The notes beneath the pieces are model-generated. The model was not told where the DNA came from. It saw only the letters and a list, made by a program, of their open reading frames with translations, and made no database searches. Shown here piece by piece: positions 22,211-42,774 of a stretch of 64,000 bases of DNA. Both the position numbers and the translations under genes were made by a program. Numbering within the stretch: the first letter of the stretch is position 1; each line of letters begins with the position of its first letter. This DNA is from Mesostigma viride (lineage: Eukaryota; Streptophyta; Mesostigmatophyceae; Mesostigmatales; Mesostigmataceae): positions 124,001-188,000 of the forward strand of contig RPFO01000976.1 of the NCBI GenBank assembly GCA_009746045.1. The letters are read 5' to 3'.

Positions 22211-22669
22211 TAAGATCGAGTGTCACCAATCCTGAACAGAAACTGACGTCAGCTCAATTCAGCAAAATGCGCGAGAAATTGCGGGGGGCATATACGGCTG
22301 GGGGAAGAGTTTGCGCTGGGGGTTTTCGACCAAAATATCCTAGTTGATTTACTAAGGGTTCAGACTGAACGGGAAATTTCGAGTGTTCAGACTGAACGAA
22401 AATTTAGTTCGAACACAATTCTGAACGGTTTTTTTGTTAAATTTTCGGTTCGGCCTACTTCCCACGCAATTTTCGTGCCAATTTTTGCGAGATGACACAA
22501 CTGAACGTGTTCAGACGTGGAGCGTGGAAAAAAACGGCTCGAAACTGTGAAAAGCAGGGGGCTCCGCATAAAAAACGGCCGTACGAAACATAAATTTTTG
22601 GGCTCCCGCTGGCCCCCCCACCTCCGACCCTGAAGAAAATAAGGACTTGAGGTATTCAGGCTGGGGAAA
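22211..22669 (+). repeat. Module E, copy 4
   Basis: Nearly identical to copy 3, with TGACGTCA at 22244-22251. Confidence 0.75.
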
Positions 22670-24008
22670 GTTGGACCGGTCGAACCGTACCAAATTTTAG
22701 TTCGCATGCAGGGCGGGGCGAGCGTCGCGTCGAACGCACCAGGCTGGGCAGTGGCAATGGGTGAAGTGAACGTGAATAACAAAAGCGGCATGGTCGGGGC
22801 AAAAAATTTTAATGAAACAAAGCGACGTGCTGCGGAAGCAACCATAGTTGTTGCTGGATGGCGATGGCGGGCGACGTAGCATGTGAAATCGGGATGGGGA
22901 ATGAGAATTCATGGCTTTCAAAATTTTGTATTGGAAGAGTACGTAGGAAACTTTCTGAGCTGGCGGGGCGTCAACCCCGTGCAACCTGCGTGGGAGAGGT
23001 CCGTGTCGCTATGGCATTTGCTGTATAATAGCCAGCGACCTGGAAATTGAACGTCGTCATCAGATTGTTTTGTTTCAGTGTCGTCATTCTTCAGTTTTAC
23101 GTATTTCACGCCTTGTAAAATCAGTTTTGCTGTTCATGGAAGACGTGGGATGGGGCAAACGAATGTCTGGTGTCACCATAGACAGTTGCGATTGAGCGCT
23201 GGATTGCTTGGCACGGGACGAACGCTGGCGCTGGCAATTTGTGTCAAAGATGTGGTCAATGTATCTGCTTTTATCAAATGTGATTTACGTTTACCGTAAT
23301 CTTATGCAATTTCCTTTTTTCCAGACGAATTTTCTTGGTCGCAGCGTGCACATACCGGACCAAGAGTCTGTCTTCCATTGTCGTATCCGTGGGGTGCGTC
23401 CTCTTCATTCTCCTTGGGAATGTCATCGCCACGTTATCCGTGTTGCTTTCTTCTGGAACAGGCTGGGCAGGGAAAGCCCATGATTGCTCATGGATGATTT
23501 CTCATGCACCAATTTTGGGAGTCGTTGACTGCTGTGCTTCCTGACGTTGATGGTGGTTTTGCGTGTGATAAGCTGCCTTGCTTTGCACGTGAGTTTTCAC
23601 TGGGCTATATGGGTGAAGGTGAGCAACTAGGGGTGTGTCATGCTGTGCTATATTGCTTCCATCCAGCATATCCAAAGTTAGACTTGCTCTAATGGCTGTG
23701 CAATATTTGTGTTGTGCAGATTTTTACTGGGCTGAAGCCAAATTCACGCATGGGTAGACAGTTTGCTGCACGTGAATTTTGACTGGGCTGTACGTGCAGG
23801 TGGGCAACCATGTGTTGTGCCATATTTTTCTACATGGATTCATCATACTTGCTGTCAAACGTAGGCCCCATTCGCTTGCACACTGAATTTTGCTTTGCTG
23901 GCTGTGTAATTTTGATGTCTCATTGTGCAGGCGTGCCCGCTACCTGATCAACCAGGTGTGCTTTGCATTGTGCCAGCGGGGCCATGTTTGTTTCCTTTGC
24001 ACGTGTAG
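22670..24008 (+). repeat. Module F, copy 3
   Basis: Copy of 17268-18606 at offset 5402. Confidence 0.75.
23325..23544 (+). CDS. 72-residue membrane exon, copy 3
   Basis: Identical in protein to copy 2; acceptor and stop intact. Confidence 0.4.
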
Positions 24009-25064
<1,056 letters not shown>

Positions 25065-26410
25065 AAGATGGGTGACCGCGCCGTAACCGAGACGTGTGTG
25101 GTGGCAACATGCCGCCTGGATACCAGCTGGCCTTGCTTCGTTAGCTACATTTATGGCTGCATGTGATGGCGTGCCCTTCCCGTTGTCACAGTGGTCACAG
25201 TGATGGCCTGTGGTTGCCCCATACTGGTGGTGGTTATAAAGAAGTTAGCGAATACAAAACTTTCTTTCTTAAGGTGATTTTGAAGTGGGCATGAGCGATC
25301 GTGCACATGCTAACATTTGATGGCCATTCCATGGTGAAGTTGGGAATTGGATGGGATTGTTTGATAAAGATGCGGTGGTGTGTCTTAAAATGAGCTGTGC
25401 TAATCTCATTATGAAGTGCTCAAGACAACTCATTATAATAAATCAGAGTTGGAACAAACATTGTCTGCATCATGCCCCAACTTGAACTCTACATGAAGTG
25501 TGACACCTATGCTACGTGTGTTGCGGGCTAGCTGTGTCAGCAAACAATTTTAGCTTTTAGCCCTCAAATCGTGTCCAACTCGCGCCTCACAATAAGAGCC
25601 AGTTGCACCTAGCATGGTAATGTCCACAAACTAACCTAAAACAGTTTAGTGTCCATACTGGGACCAAAGCACACTCATATAGGGACTTTGGTCTGGCAGG
25701 CCCCCAGCGGCTTGGCCGGCCAGGGTGGCATATTGTGACCTGGCCTGGCCCCAAGGGCATTCCCAAAAGGGTAGGGAAACATGCCACGAACTACACCCAG
25801 ATGTTGCTGGATGACCTACTCATCCCAGCCATAACTCATAAAAAATGCCTACAATATTTGGAACGAATCCATGCATCGATGCTCCTACACCAATCAGTTT
25901 TCTGCACCGCCATAGCCTCGAATTTGCATGTACGTAATTATTTCGTCCCAGTGGACCTTAAGCGAGATGACTTGCCTGAACGTGTTCAGACGGGGAGTGT
26001 GCCAGGAAACGGCTCGAAGCTGGGAAAAGCAGGGGGCTCCGCCTGCGGACGGGCCGTACGAAGCCGAAATTTTATGGCTCCCGCTGGCCCCCCCGCGTCG
26101 GCGCCCTCGGCCACTGCCCCTTCGCGCTGCGCGCCCCGTGTGGCGCCGGCGTTCCCGAGGACGCACCCCGCGGGTGTACGCGCCAATCGCCCGCTCAGGC
26201 GCCAAAAAGTCCGGGCCCCGAAGGGGCCCCCAACTTGTCAACTACTATATTACGATCGTGTTGCGCAAGGGAGAAACCCGAACATCCTGACATCGCCGCG
26301 GGCGCCGTACCGTACGGCCTGATCGCACCCCCACGACGCCATATCCTGAAATCCTGCGGAGCCGCGAGTAACGGCCCGTAACCGTGGCCTGAACGTCGTC
26401 ACACCCGCTA
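25065..26410 (+). repeat. Module C and module D, copy 5
   Basis: Standard C without the palindrome, then D. The end of D enters the deletion-rich patch described at 26330. Confidence 0.8.
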
Positions 26411-26850
26411 AGATCGAGTGTCACCATCTGAACAGAAACTGACGTCAGCTCAATTCAGCAAAATGCGCGAGAAATTGCGGGGGCATATACGGCTGGGGGA
26501 AGAGTTTGCGCTGGTTTCGACCAAATATCCTAGTTGATTTACTAAGGGTTCAGACTGAACGGGAAATTTCGAGTGTTCAGACTGAACGAAAATTTAGTTC
26601 GAACACATTCTGAACGGTTTTTTTAATTTTCGGTTCGGCCTACTTCCCACGCAATTTCCGTGCCAATTTTTGCGAGATGACAACTGAACGTGTTCAGACG
26701 GGAGCGTGGAAAAAAACGGCTCGAAACTGTGAAAAGCAGGGGGCTCCGCATAAAAAACGGCCGTACGAAACATAAATTTTGGGCTCCCGCTGGCCCCCCC
26801 ACCTCCGACCCTGAAGAAAATACGGACTTGAAGTATTCAGGCTGGGGAAA
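26411..26850 (+). repeat. Module E, copy 5, with many 1-2 bp deletions
   Basis: About ten 1-3 bp losses compared with copies 3 and 4, and almost no insertions, from about 26330 to 26790. TGACGTCA is kept at 26440-26447. Confidence 0.75.
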
Positions 26851-28188
26851 GTTGGACCGGTCGAACCGTACCAAATTTTAGTTCGCATGCAGGGCGGGGC
26901 GAGCGTCGCGTCGAACGCACCAGGCTGGGCAGTGGCAATGGGTAAAGTGAACGTGAATAACAAAAGCGGCATGGTCGGGGCAAAAAATTTTAATGAAACA
27001 AAGCGACGTGCTGCGGAAGCAACCATAGTTGTTGCTGGATGGCGATGGCGGGCGACGTAGCATGTGAAATCGGGATGGGGAATGCGAATTCATGGCTTTC
27101 AAAATTTTGTATTGGAAGAGTACGTAGGAAACTTTCTGAGCTGGCGGGGCGTCAACCCCGTGCAACCTGCGTGGGAGAGGTCCGTGTCGCTATGGCATTT
27201 GCTGTATAATAGCCAGCGACCTGGAAATTGAACGTCGTCATCAGATTGTTTTGTTTCAGTGTCGTCATTCTTCAGTTTTACGTATTTCACGCCTTGTAAA
27301 ATCAGTTTTGCTGTTCATGGAAGACGTGGGATGGGGCAAACGAATGTCTGGTGTCACCATAGACAGTTGCGATTGAGCGCTGGATTGCTTGGCACGGGAC
27401 GAACGCTGGCGCTGGCGATTTGTGTCAAAGATGTGGTCAATGTATCTGCTTTTATCTAATGTGATTTACGTTTACCGTAATCTTATGCAATTTCCTTTTT
27501 TCCAGACGAATTTTCTTGGTCGCAGCGTGCACATACCGGACCAAGAGTCTGTCTTCCATTGTCGTATCCGTGGGGTGCGTCCTCTTCATTCTCCTTGGGA
27601 ATGTCATTGCCACGTTATCCGTGTTGCTTTCTTCTGGAACAGGCTGGGCAGGGAAAGCCCATGATTGCTCATGGATGATTTCTCATGCACCAATTTTGGG
27701 AGTCGTTGACTGCTGTGCTTCCTGACGTTGATGGTGGTTTTGCGTGTGATAAGCTGCCTTGCTTTGCACGTGAGTTTTCACTGGGCTATATGGGTGAAGG
27801 TGAGCAACTAGGGGTGTGTCATGCTGTGCTATATTGCTTCCATCCAGCATATCCAAAGTTAGACTTGCTCTAATGGCTGTGCAATATTTGTGTTGTGCAG
27901 ATTTTTACTGGGCTGAAGCCAAATTCACGCATGGGTAGACAGTTTGCTGCACGTGAATTTTTACTGGGCTGTACGTGCAGGTGGGCAACCATGTGTTGTG
28001 CCATATTTTTCTACATGGATTCATCATACTTGCTGTCAAACGTAGGCCCCATTCGCTTGCACACTGAATTTTGCTTTGCTGGCTGTGTAATTTTGATGTC
28101 TCATTGTGCAGGCGTGCCCGCTACCTGATCAACCAGGTGTGCTTTGCATTGTGCCAGCGGGGCCATGTTTGTTTCCTTTGCACGTGTA
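26851..28188 (+). repeat. Module F, copy 4
   Basis: Complete module. It keeps the TACGTGCAG segment near 27972 that copy 1 has lost. Confidence 0.75.
27506..27725 (+). CDS. 72-residue membrane exon, copy 4
   Basis: Intact acceptor and stop. It encodes the same protein as copies 1-3. Confidence 0.4.
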
Positions 28189-29160
<972 letters not shown>

Positions 29161-30500
29161 ACATGAAGATGGGTGACCGCGCCGTAACCGAGACGTGTGT
29201 GGTGGCAACATGCCGCCTGGATACCAGCTGGCCTTGCTTCGTTAGCTACATTTATGGCTGCATGTGATGGCGTGCCCTTCCGTTGTCACAGTGGTCACAG
29301 TGATGGCCTGTGGTTGCCCCATACTGGTGGTGGTTATAAAGAAGTTAGCGAATACAAAACTTTCTTTCTTAAGGTGATTTTGAAGTGGGCATGAGCGATC
29401 GTGCACATGCTAACATTTGATGGCCATTCCATGGTGAAGTTGGGAATTGGATGGGATTGTTTGATAAAGATGCGGTGGTGTGTCTTAAAATGAGCTGTGC
29501 TAATCTCATTATGAAGTGCTCAAGACAACTCATTATAATAAATCAGAGTTGGAACAAACATTGTCTGCATCATGCCCCAACTTGAACACTACATGAAGTG
29601 TGACACCTATGCTACGTGTGTTGCGGGCTAGCTGTGTCAGCAAACAATTTTAGCTTTTAGCCCTCAAATCGTGTCCAACTCGCGCCTAACAATAGGAGCC
29701 AGTTGCACCTAGCATGGTAATGTCCACAAACTAACCTAAAACAGTTTAGTGTCCATACTGGGACCAAAGCACACTCATATAGGGACTTTGGTCTGGCAGG
29801 CCCCCAGCGGCTTGGCCGGCCAGGGTGGCATATTGTGACCTGGCCTGGCCCCAAGGGCATTCCCAAAAGGGTAGGGAAACATGCCACGAACTACACCCAG
29901 ATGTTGCTGGATGACCTACTCATCCCAGCCATAACTCATAAAAAATGCCTACAATATTTGGAACGAATCCATGCATCGATGCTCCTACACCAATCAGTTT
30001 TCTGCACCGCCATAGCCTCGAATTTGCATGTACGTAATTATTTCGTCCCAGTGGACCTTTAGCGAGATGACTTGCCTGAACGTGTTCAGACGGGGAGTGT
30101 GCCAGGAAACGGCTCGAAGCTGGGAAAAGCAGGGGGCTCCGCCTGCGGACGGGCCGTACGAAGCCGAAATTTTATGGCTCCCGCTGGCCCCCCGCGTCGG
30201 CGCCCTCGGCCACTGCCCCTTCGCGCTGCGCGCCCCGTGGCGCCGGCGTTCCCGAGGACGCACCCCGCGGGTGTACGCGCCAATCGCCCGCTCAGGCGCC
30301 AAAAAGTCCGGGCCCCGAAGGGGCCCCCAACTTGTCAACTACTTAACTACGATCGTGTTGCGCAGGGAGAAACCCGAACATCCTGACATCGCCGCGGGCG
30401 CCGTACCGTACGGCCTGATCGAACCCCCACGACCGAGGGCAAATCCTGAAATCCTGCGGACCCGCGAGTAACGGCCCGTAACCGCCGGCCTGAACACCGT
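29161..30500 (+). repeat. Module C and module D, copy 6
   Basis: C is standard. D has lost 2 bp in the GCGCCCC-GTGGCG stretch and reads CTACTTAACTAC where others have CTACTATATTAC, a variant shared with the 43.9-kb and 56.4-kb copies. Confidence 0.8.
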
Positions 30501-30972
30501 CACACCCTCCTAAGATCGAGTCTCACATGTTCTGAACGGAAAATGACGTCAGCTCAATTCAGCAAAATGCGCGAGAAATTGCGGGGGCATATACGGCAGG
30601 GTCAAATAGTTTGTTCCGAAGCAACTCTATCCAAACATCGTAGTCGATTTACTAAGGGTTCAGACTGAACGGTAAGTTTCGAGTGTTCAGACTGAACGGG
30701 AAATTTAGTTCGAACACTATTCTGAACGGTTTTTGGTTCAATTTTCGGTTCGGCCTACTTCCCACGCAATTTCCGTGCCAATTTTTGCGAGATGACTGAA
30801 CTGAACGTGTTCAGACGGGGAGCATGGGAAAAAACGGCTCGAAACTGTGAAAAGCAGGGGGCTCAGCCCGCCTAACGGCCGTACGAAACTGAAATTTTCG
30901 GGCTCCCTCTGGCCCCCCCGCCTGGACCCTGAAAGAAATACGGACTTGAAGTGTTCAGGCTGAACGGGGAAA
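30501..30972 (+). repeat. Module E, copy 6, variant form
   Basis: It differs from copies 3-5 in the middle (GTTCCGAAGCAACTCTATCC). The same variant occurs at 33127 and 56730. TGACGTCA lies at 30544-30551. Confidence 0.75.
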
Positions 30973-32318
30973 GTTGGACCGGTCGAACCGTACCAAATTT
31001 TAGTTCGCATGCAGGGCGGGGCGAGCGTCGCGTCGAACGCACCAGGCTGGGCAGTGGCAATGGGTAAAGTGAACGTGAATAACAAAAGCGGCATGGTCGG
31101 GGCAAAAAATTTTAATGAAACAAAGCGACGTGCTGCGGAAGCAACCATAGTTGTTGCTGGCTGGCGATGGCGGGCGACGTAGCATGTGAAATTGGGATGG
31201 GGAATGCGAATTCCTGGCTTTTATACATCAAAAGTTTGTATTGGAAGAGTACGTAGGAAACTTTCTGAGCTGGCGGGGCGTCAACCCCGTGCAACCTGCG
31301 TGGGAGAGGTCCGTGTCGCTATGGCATTTGCTGTATAATAGCCAGCGACCTGGAAATTGAACGTCGTCATCAGATTGTTTTGTTTCAGTGTCGTCATTTT
31401 TCAGTTTTACGTATTTCACGCCTTGTAAAATCAGTTTTGCTGTTCATGGAAGACGTGGGATGGGGCAAACGAATGTCTGGTGTCACCATAGACAGTTGCG
31501 ATTGAGCGCTGGATTGCTTGGCACGGGACGAACGCTGGCGATGGCGATTTGTGTCAAAGATGTGGTCAATGTATCTGCTTTTATCTAATGTGATTTACGT
31601 TTACCGTCATCTTATGCAATTTCCCTTTTTCCAGACGAATTTTCTTGGTCGCAGCGTGCACATACCGGACGAAGAGTCTGTCTTCCATTGTCGTATCCGT
31701 GGGGTGCGTCCTCTTCATTCTCCTTGGGAATGTCATTGCCACGTTATCCGTGTTGCTTTCTTCTGGAACAGGCTGGGCAGGGAAAGCCCATGATTGCTCA
31801 TGGATGATTTCTCATGCACCGATTTTGGGAGTCGTTGACTGCTGTGCTTCCTGACGTTGATGGTGGTTTTGCGTGTGATAAGCTGCCTTGCTTTGCACGT
31901 GGGTTTTCACTGGGCTATATGGGTGAAGGTGAGCAACTAGGGGTGTGTCATGCTGTGCTATATTGCTTCCATCCAGCATATCCAAAGTTAGACTTGCTCT
32001 AATGGCTGTGCAATATTTGTGTTGTGCAGATTTTTACTGGGCTGAAGCCAAATTCACGCATGGGTAGACAGTTTGCTGCACGTGAATTTTTACTGGGCTG
32101 TACGTGCAGGTGGGCAACCATGTGTTGTGCCATATTTTTCTACATGGATTCATCATACTTGCTGTCAAACGTAGGCCCCATTGGCTTGCACACTGAATTT
32201 TGCTTTGCTGACTGTGTAATTTTGATGTCTCATTCTGCAGGCGTGCCCGCTACCTGATCAACCAGGTGTGCTTTGCATTGTGCCAGCGGGGCCATGTTTG
32301 TTTCCTTTGCACGTGTAG
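30973..32318 (+). repeat. Module F, copy 5
   Basis: Complete. It carries a TTATACATC insertion near 31221, a form also seen in copy 6. Confidence 0.75.
31635..31854 (+). CDS. 72-residue membrane exon, copy 5
   Basis: Two further synonymous changes in the membrane frame (Thr ACG, Pro CCG). Acceptor and stop intact. Confidence 0.4.
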
Positions 32319-33126
<808 letters not shown>

Positions 33127-33473
33127 CGAAGCAACTCTTGCGAAACATCGTAGTACATTTACTAAGGGTTCAGACTGAACGGCAAATTTTGAGTGCTCAG
33201 ACTGAACAAAAATTAAGTTCGAACACAAGTCTGAACGTTTTTTTTGTTGAATTTTCGGTTCTGCCTACTTCCCACGCAATTTTCGCGAGTTGACTGACCT
33301 GAACGTGTTCAGAAGGGGAGCGTGCAAAAAAAACGGCTCGAAACTGTGAAAAGCAGGGGGCTCCGCCCCCGAAACGGCCGTACGAAACCGAAAATTTTGG
33401 GCTCCCGCTGGCCCCCCCCGCCTCGGACCCTGACAAAAATACGGACTTGAAGTGTTCAGGTCGAACGGGGAAA
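33127..33473 (+). repeat. Module E, copy 7, 5'-truncated
   Basis: Starts at CGAAGCAACTCT inside the variant E form and continues through the D-like paralogue block to module F. Confidence 0.75.
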
Positions 33474-34847
33474 GTTGGACCGGTCGAACCGTACCAAATT
33501 TTAGTTCGCGTGCAGGGCGGGGCGAGCGTCGCGTCGAACGCACCAGGCTGGGCAGTGGCAATGGGTAAAGTGAACGTGAATAATAAAAGCGGCATGGTCG
33601 GGGCAAAAAATGTTAATGAAACAAAGCAACGTGCTGCGGAAGCAATCATAGTTGTTGCTGGCTGGCAATGGCGGGCGACGTAGCATGTAAAATCGGGATG
33701 GGGAATGCGAATTCCTGGCTTTTATACTTCAACAATTTGTATTGGAAGAGTACGTAGGAAACTTTCTGAGCTGGCGGGGCGTCAACCCCGTGCTACCTGC
33801 GTGGGAGAGGTCCGTGTCGCTATGGCATTTGCTGTACAATAGCCAGCGACCTGGAAATTGAACGTCGTCATCAGATTGTTTTGTTTCATTGTCGTCATTC
33901 TTCAGTTTTACGTATTTCACGCCTAGTAAAATCAGTTTTGCTGTTCATGGAAGACGTGGGATGGGGCAAACGAATGTCTGGTGTCACCATAGACAATGGC
34001 GATTGAGCGCTGGATTGCTTGGCACGGGACGAACGCTGGCGATGGCGATTTGTGTCAAAGATGTGGTCAATGTATCTGCTTTTATCTAATGTGATTTACG
34101 TTTACCGTCATCTTATGCAATTTCCCTTTTTCCAGACGAATTTTCTTGGTCGCAGCGTGCACCTACCGGACCAAGAGTCTGTCTTCCATTGTCGTATCCG
34201 TGGGGTGCGTCCTCTTCATTCTCCTTGGGAATGTCATTGCCACGTTATCCGTGTTGCTTTCTTCTGGAACAGACTGGGCAGGGAAAGCCCATGATTGCTC
34301 ATGGATGATTGCTCATGCACCAATTTTGGGAGTCGTTGACTGCTGTGCTGCCTGACGTTGATGTTGGTTTTGCGTGTGATAAGCTGCCTTGCTTTGCACG
34401 TGAGTTTTCACTGGGCTATATGGGTGAAGGTGAGCGTCCACGGGGTGTGTCATGCTGTGCTATATTGCTTCCATCCAGCATATCCAAAGTTAGCCCAAGT
34501 GGCTTGAACAGTGAACATTTTGCTTTGCTCTAATGGCTGTGCAATATTTGTGTTGTGCAGATTTTTACTGGGCTGAAGCCAAATTCACGCATAGGTAGAC
34601 AGTTTGCTGCACGTGAATTTTTACTGGGCTGTACGTGCAGGTGGGCAACCATGCGTTGTGCCATTTTTCTACATGGATTCATCATAGTTGCTGTCAAACG
34701 TAGGCCCCATTGGCTTGCACACTGAATTTTGCTTTGCTGGCTGTGTAATTTTGATGTCTCATTCTGCAGGCGTGCCCGCTACCTGATCAACCAGGTGTGC
34801 TTTGCATTGTGCCAGCGGGGCCATGTTTGTTTCCTTTGCATGTGTAG
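33474..34847 (+). repeat. Module F, copy 6 (most diverged)
   Basis: It has the most replacements of all copies, plus an extra stretch near 34495-34530 that repeats the GAACATTTTGCTTTGCT motif. Confidence 0.75.
34136..34355 (+). CDS. 72-residue membrane exon, copy 6
   Basis: Frame intact. It has Gly to Asp and two Ser to Ala changes plus one silent change, so constraint may be relaxed here. Confidence 0.35.
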
Positions 34848-36360
<1,513 letters not shown>

Positions 36361-37254
36361 AGGGACATGAAGATGGGTGACCGCGCCGTAACCGAGACGT
36401 GTGTGGTGGCAACATGCCGCCTGGATACCAGCTGGCCTTGCTTCGTTAGATACATTTATGGCTGCATGTGATGGCGTGCCCTTGCGGTGGTCACAGTGGT
36501 CACAGTGAGGGCCTGTGGTTGCCCCATACTGGTGGTGGTTATAAAGAAGTTAGCGAATACAAAACTTTCTTTCTTCAGGTGATTTTGAAGTGGGCATGAG
36601 CGATCGTGCACATGCTAACATTTGATGGCCATTCCATGGTGAAGTTGGGAATTGGATGGGATTGTTTGATAAAGATGCGGTGGTGTGTCTTAAAATGAGC
36701 TGTGCTAATCTCATTATGAAGTGCTCAAGACAACTCATTATAATAAATCAGAGTTGTCCAGAACAAACATTGTCTGCATCGTGTCCCAACTTGAACAGTA
36801 CATGAAGTGTGACACCTATGCTACGTGTGTTGCGGGCTAGCTGTGTCAGCAAACAATTTTAGCTTTTAGCCCTCAAATCGTGTCCAACTCGCGCCTAACA
36901 ATAGGAGCCAGTTGCACCTTGCATGGTAATGTCCACAAACTAACCTAAAACAGTTGAGTGTCCATACTGGGACCAAAGCACACTCATATAGGGACTTTGG
37001 TCTGGCAGGCCCCCAGCGGCTTGGCCGGCCAGGGCGGCATATTCTGACCTGGCCTGGCCCCAAGGGCATTCCCAAAAGGGTAGGGAAACATGCCACGAAC
37101 TACACCCAGCCATAACTCATAAAAAATGCCTACAATATTTGGAACGAATCCATGCATCGATGCTCCTACACCAATCAGTTTTCTGCACCGCCATAGCCTA
37201 GAATTTGCATGTACGTAATTATTTCGTCCCTGTGGACCTTTAGCGAGATGACTT
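36361..37254 (+). repeat. Module C, copy 7
   Basis: It lacks about 25 bp around the palindrome site: CACCCAG is followed directly by CCATAACTC. Confidence 0.8.
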
Positions 37255-37538
37255 GCCTGAACGTGTTCAGACGGGGCGCGTGCCAGGAAACGGCTCGAAG
37301 CTGGGAAAAGCAGGGGGCTCAGCCCGCCAAACGGCCGTACGAAACCGAAAATTTTGGGCTCCCGCTGGCCCCCCCGCCTCGGCGCCCTCGGCCACTGCCC
37401 CTTCGCACTGCGCACCCCGCGTGGCGCCGGCGTTCCCGAGGACGCACCCCGCGGGTGTACGCGCCAATCGCCCGCTCAGGCGCCAAAAAGTCCGGGCCCC
37501 GAAGGGGCCCCCAACTTGAAAAAAAAAAGCTTTGAGTC
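37255..37538 (+). repeat. Module D, copy 7, truncated at an A10 junction
   Basis: It stops after CCCCCAACTTG. Ten A residues (37519-37528) then join the cassette sequence GCTTTGAGTCAC. The left part uses the E-type form (CTCAGCCCGCC). Confidence 0.85.
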
Positions 37539-39721
<2,183 letters not shown>

Positions 39722-40327
39722 CGGAGAAACCCGAACATCCTGACATCGCCGCGGGCGCCGTACCGTACGGCCTGATCGCACCCCCACGCCCGAGGGCAAA
39801 TCCTGAAATCCTGCGGAGCCGCCAGTAACGGCCCGTAACCGTTGGCCTGAACGTCGTCACACCCGCGTAAGATCGAGTGTCACCAATCCTGAACAGAAAC
39901 TGACGTCAGCTCAATTCAGCAAAATGCGCGAGAAATTGCGGGGGGCATATACGGCTGGGGGGAAGAGTTTGCGCTGGGGGTTTTCGACCAAAATATCCTA
40001 GTTGATTTACTAAGGGTTCAGACTGAACGGGAAATTTTGAGTGTTCAGACTGAACGAAAATTTAGTTCGAACACAATTCTGAACGGTTTTTTTGTTAAAT
40101 TTTCGGTTCGGCCTACTTCCCACGCAATTTTCGTGCCAATTTTTGCGAGATGACACAACTGAACGTGTTCAGACGTGGAGCGTGGAAAAAAACGGCTCGA
40201 AACTGTGAAAAGCAGGGGGCTCCGCATAAAAAACGGCCGTACGAAACATAAATTTTTGGGCTCCCGCTGGCCCCCCCACCTCCGACCCTGAAGAAAATAA
40301 GGACTTGAGGTATTCAGGCTGGGGAAA
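39722..40327 (+). repeat. Module D end and module E, copy 8
   Basis: From 39722 it resembles the 16.7-kb and 22.1-kb copies rather than the partner at 2184, marking a recombination or conversion point. TGACGTCA lies at 39901-39908. Confidence 0.8.
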
Positions 40328-41634
40328 GTTGGACCGGTCGAACCGTACCAAATTTTAGTTCGCATGCAGGGCGGGGCGAGCGTCGCGTCGAACGCACCAG
40401 GCTGGGCAGTGGCAATGGGTGAAGTGAACGTGAATAACAAAAGCGGCATGGTCGGGGCAAAAAATTTTAATGAAACAAAGCGACGTGCTGCGGAAGCAAC
40501 CATAGTTGTTGCTGGATGGCGATGGCGGGCGACGTAGCATGTGAAATCGGGATGGGGAATGAGAATTCATGGCTTTCAAAATTTTGTATTGGAAGAGTAC
40601 GTAGGAAACTTTCTGAGCTGGCGGGGCGTCAACCCCGTGCAACCTGCGTGGGAGAGGTCCGTGTCGCTATGGCATTTGCTGTATAATAGCCAGCGACCTG
40701 GAAATTGAACGTCGTCATCAGATTGTTTTGTTTCATTGTCGTCATTCTTCAGTTTTACGTATTTCACGCCTTGTAAAATCAGTTTTGCTGTTCATGGAAG
40801 ACGTGGGATGGGGCAAACGAATGTCTGGTGTCACCATAGACAGTTGCGATTGAGCGCTGGATTGCTTGGCACGGGACGAACGCTGGCGCTGGCAATTTGT
40901 GTCAAAGATGTGGTCAATGTATCTGCTTTTATCAAATGTGATTTACGTTTACCGTAATCTTATGCAATTTCCTTTTTTCCAGACGAATTTTCTTGGTCGC
41001 AGCGTGCACATACCGGACCAAGAGTCTGTCTTCCATTGTCGTATCCGTGGGGTGCGTCCTCTTCATTCTCCTTGGGAATGTCATCGCCACGTTATCCGTG
41101 TTGCTTTCTTCTGGAACAGGCTGGGCAGGGAAAGCCCATGATTGCTCATGGATGATTTCTCATGCACCAATTTTCGGAGTCGTTGACTGCTGTGCTTCCT
41201 GACGTTGATGGTGGTTTTGCGTGTGATAAGCTGCCTTGCTTTGCACGTGAGTTTTCACTGGGCTATATGGGTGAAGGTGAGCAACTAGGGGTGTGTCATG
41301 CTGTGCTATATTGCTTCCATCCAGCATATCCAAAGTTAGACTTGCTCTAATGGCTGTGCAATATTTGTGTTGTGCAGATTTTTACTGGGCTGAAGCCAAA
41401 TTCACGCATGGGTAGACAGTTTGCTGCACGTGAATTTTGACTGGGCTGTACGTGCAGGTGGGCAACCATGTGTTGTGCCATATTTTTCTACATGGATTCG
41501 CTTGCACACTGAATTTTGCTTTGCTGGCTGTGTAATTTTGATGTCTCATTGTGCAGGCGTGCCCGCTACCTGATCAACCAGGTGTGCTTTGCATTGTGCC
41601 AGCGGGGCCATGTTTGTTTCCTTTGCACGTGTAG
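40328..41634 (+). repeat. Module F, copy 7
   Basis: Close to copies 2 and 3. It has a 32-bp deletion after ATTC at 41499, with ATTC as microhomology. Confidence 0.75.
40983..41202 (+). CDS. 72-residue membrane exon, copy 7
   Basis: Same as copy 2 except one Leu to Phe change near the end. Confidence 0.4.
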
Positions 41635-42774
<1,140 letters not shown>

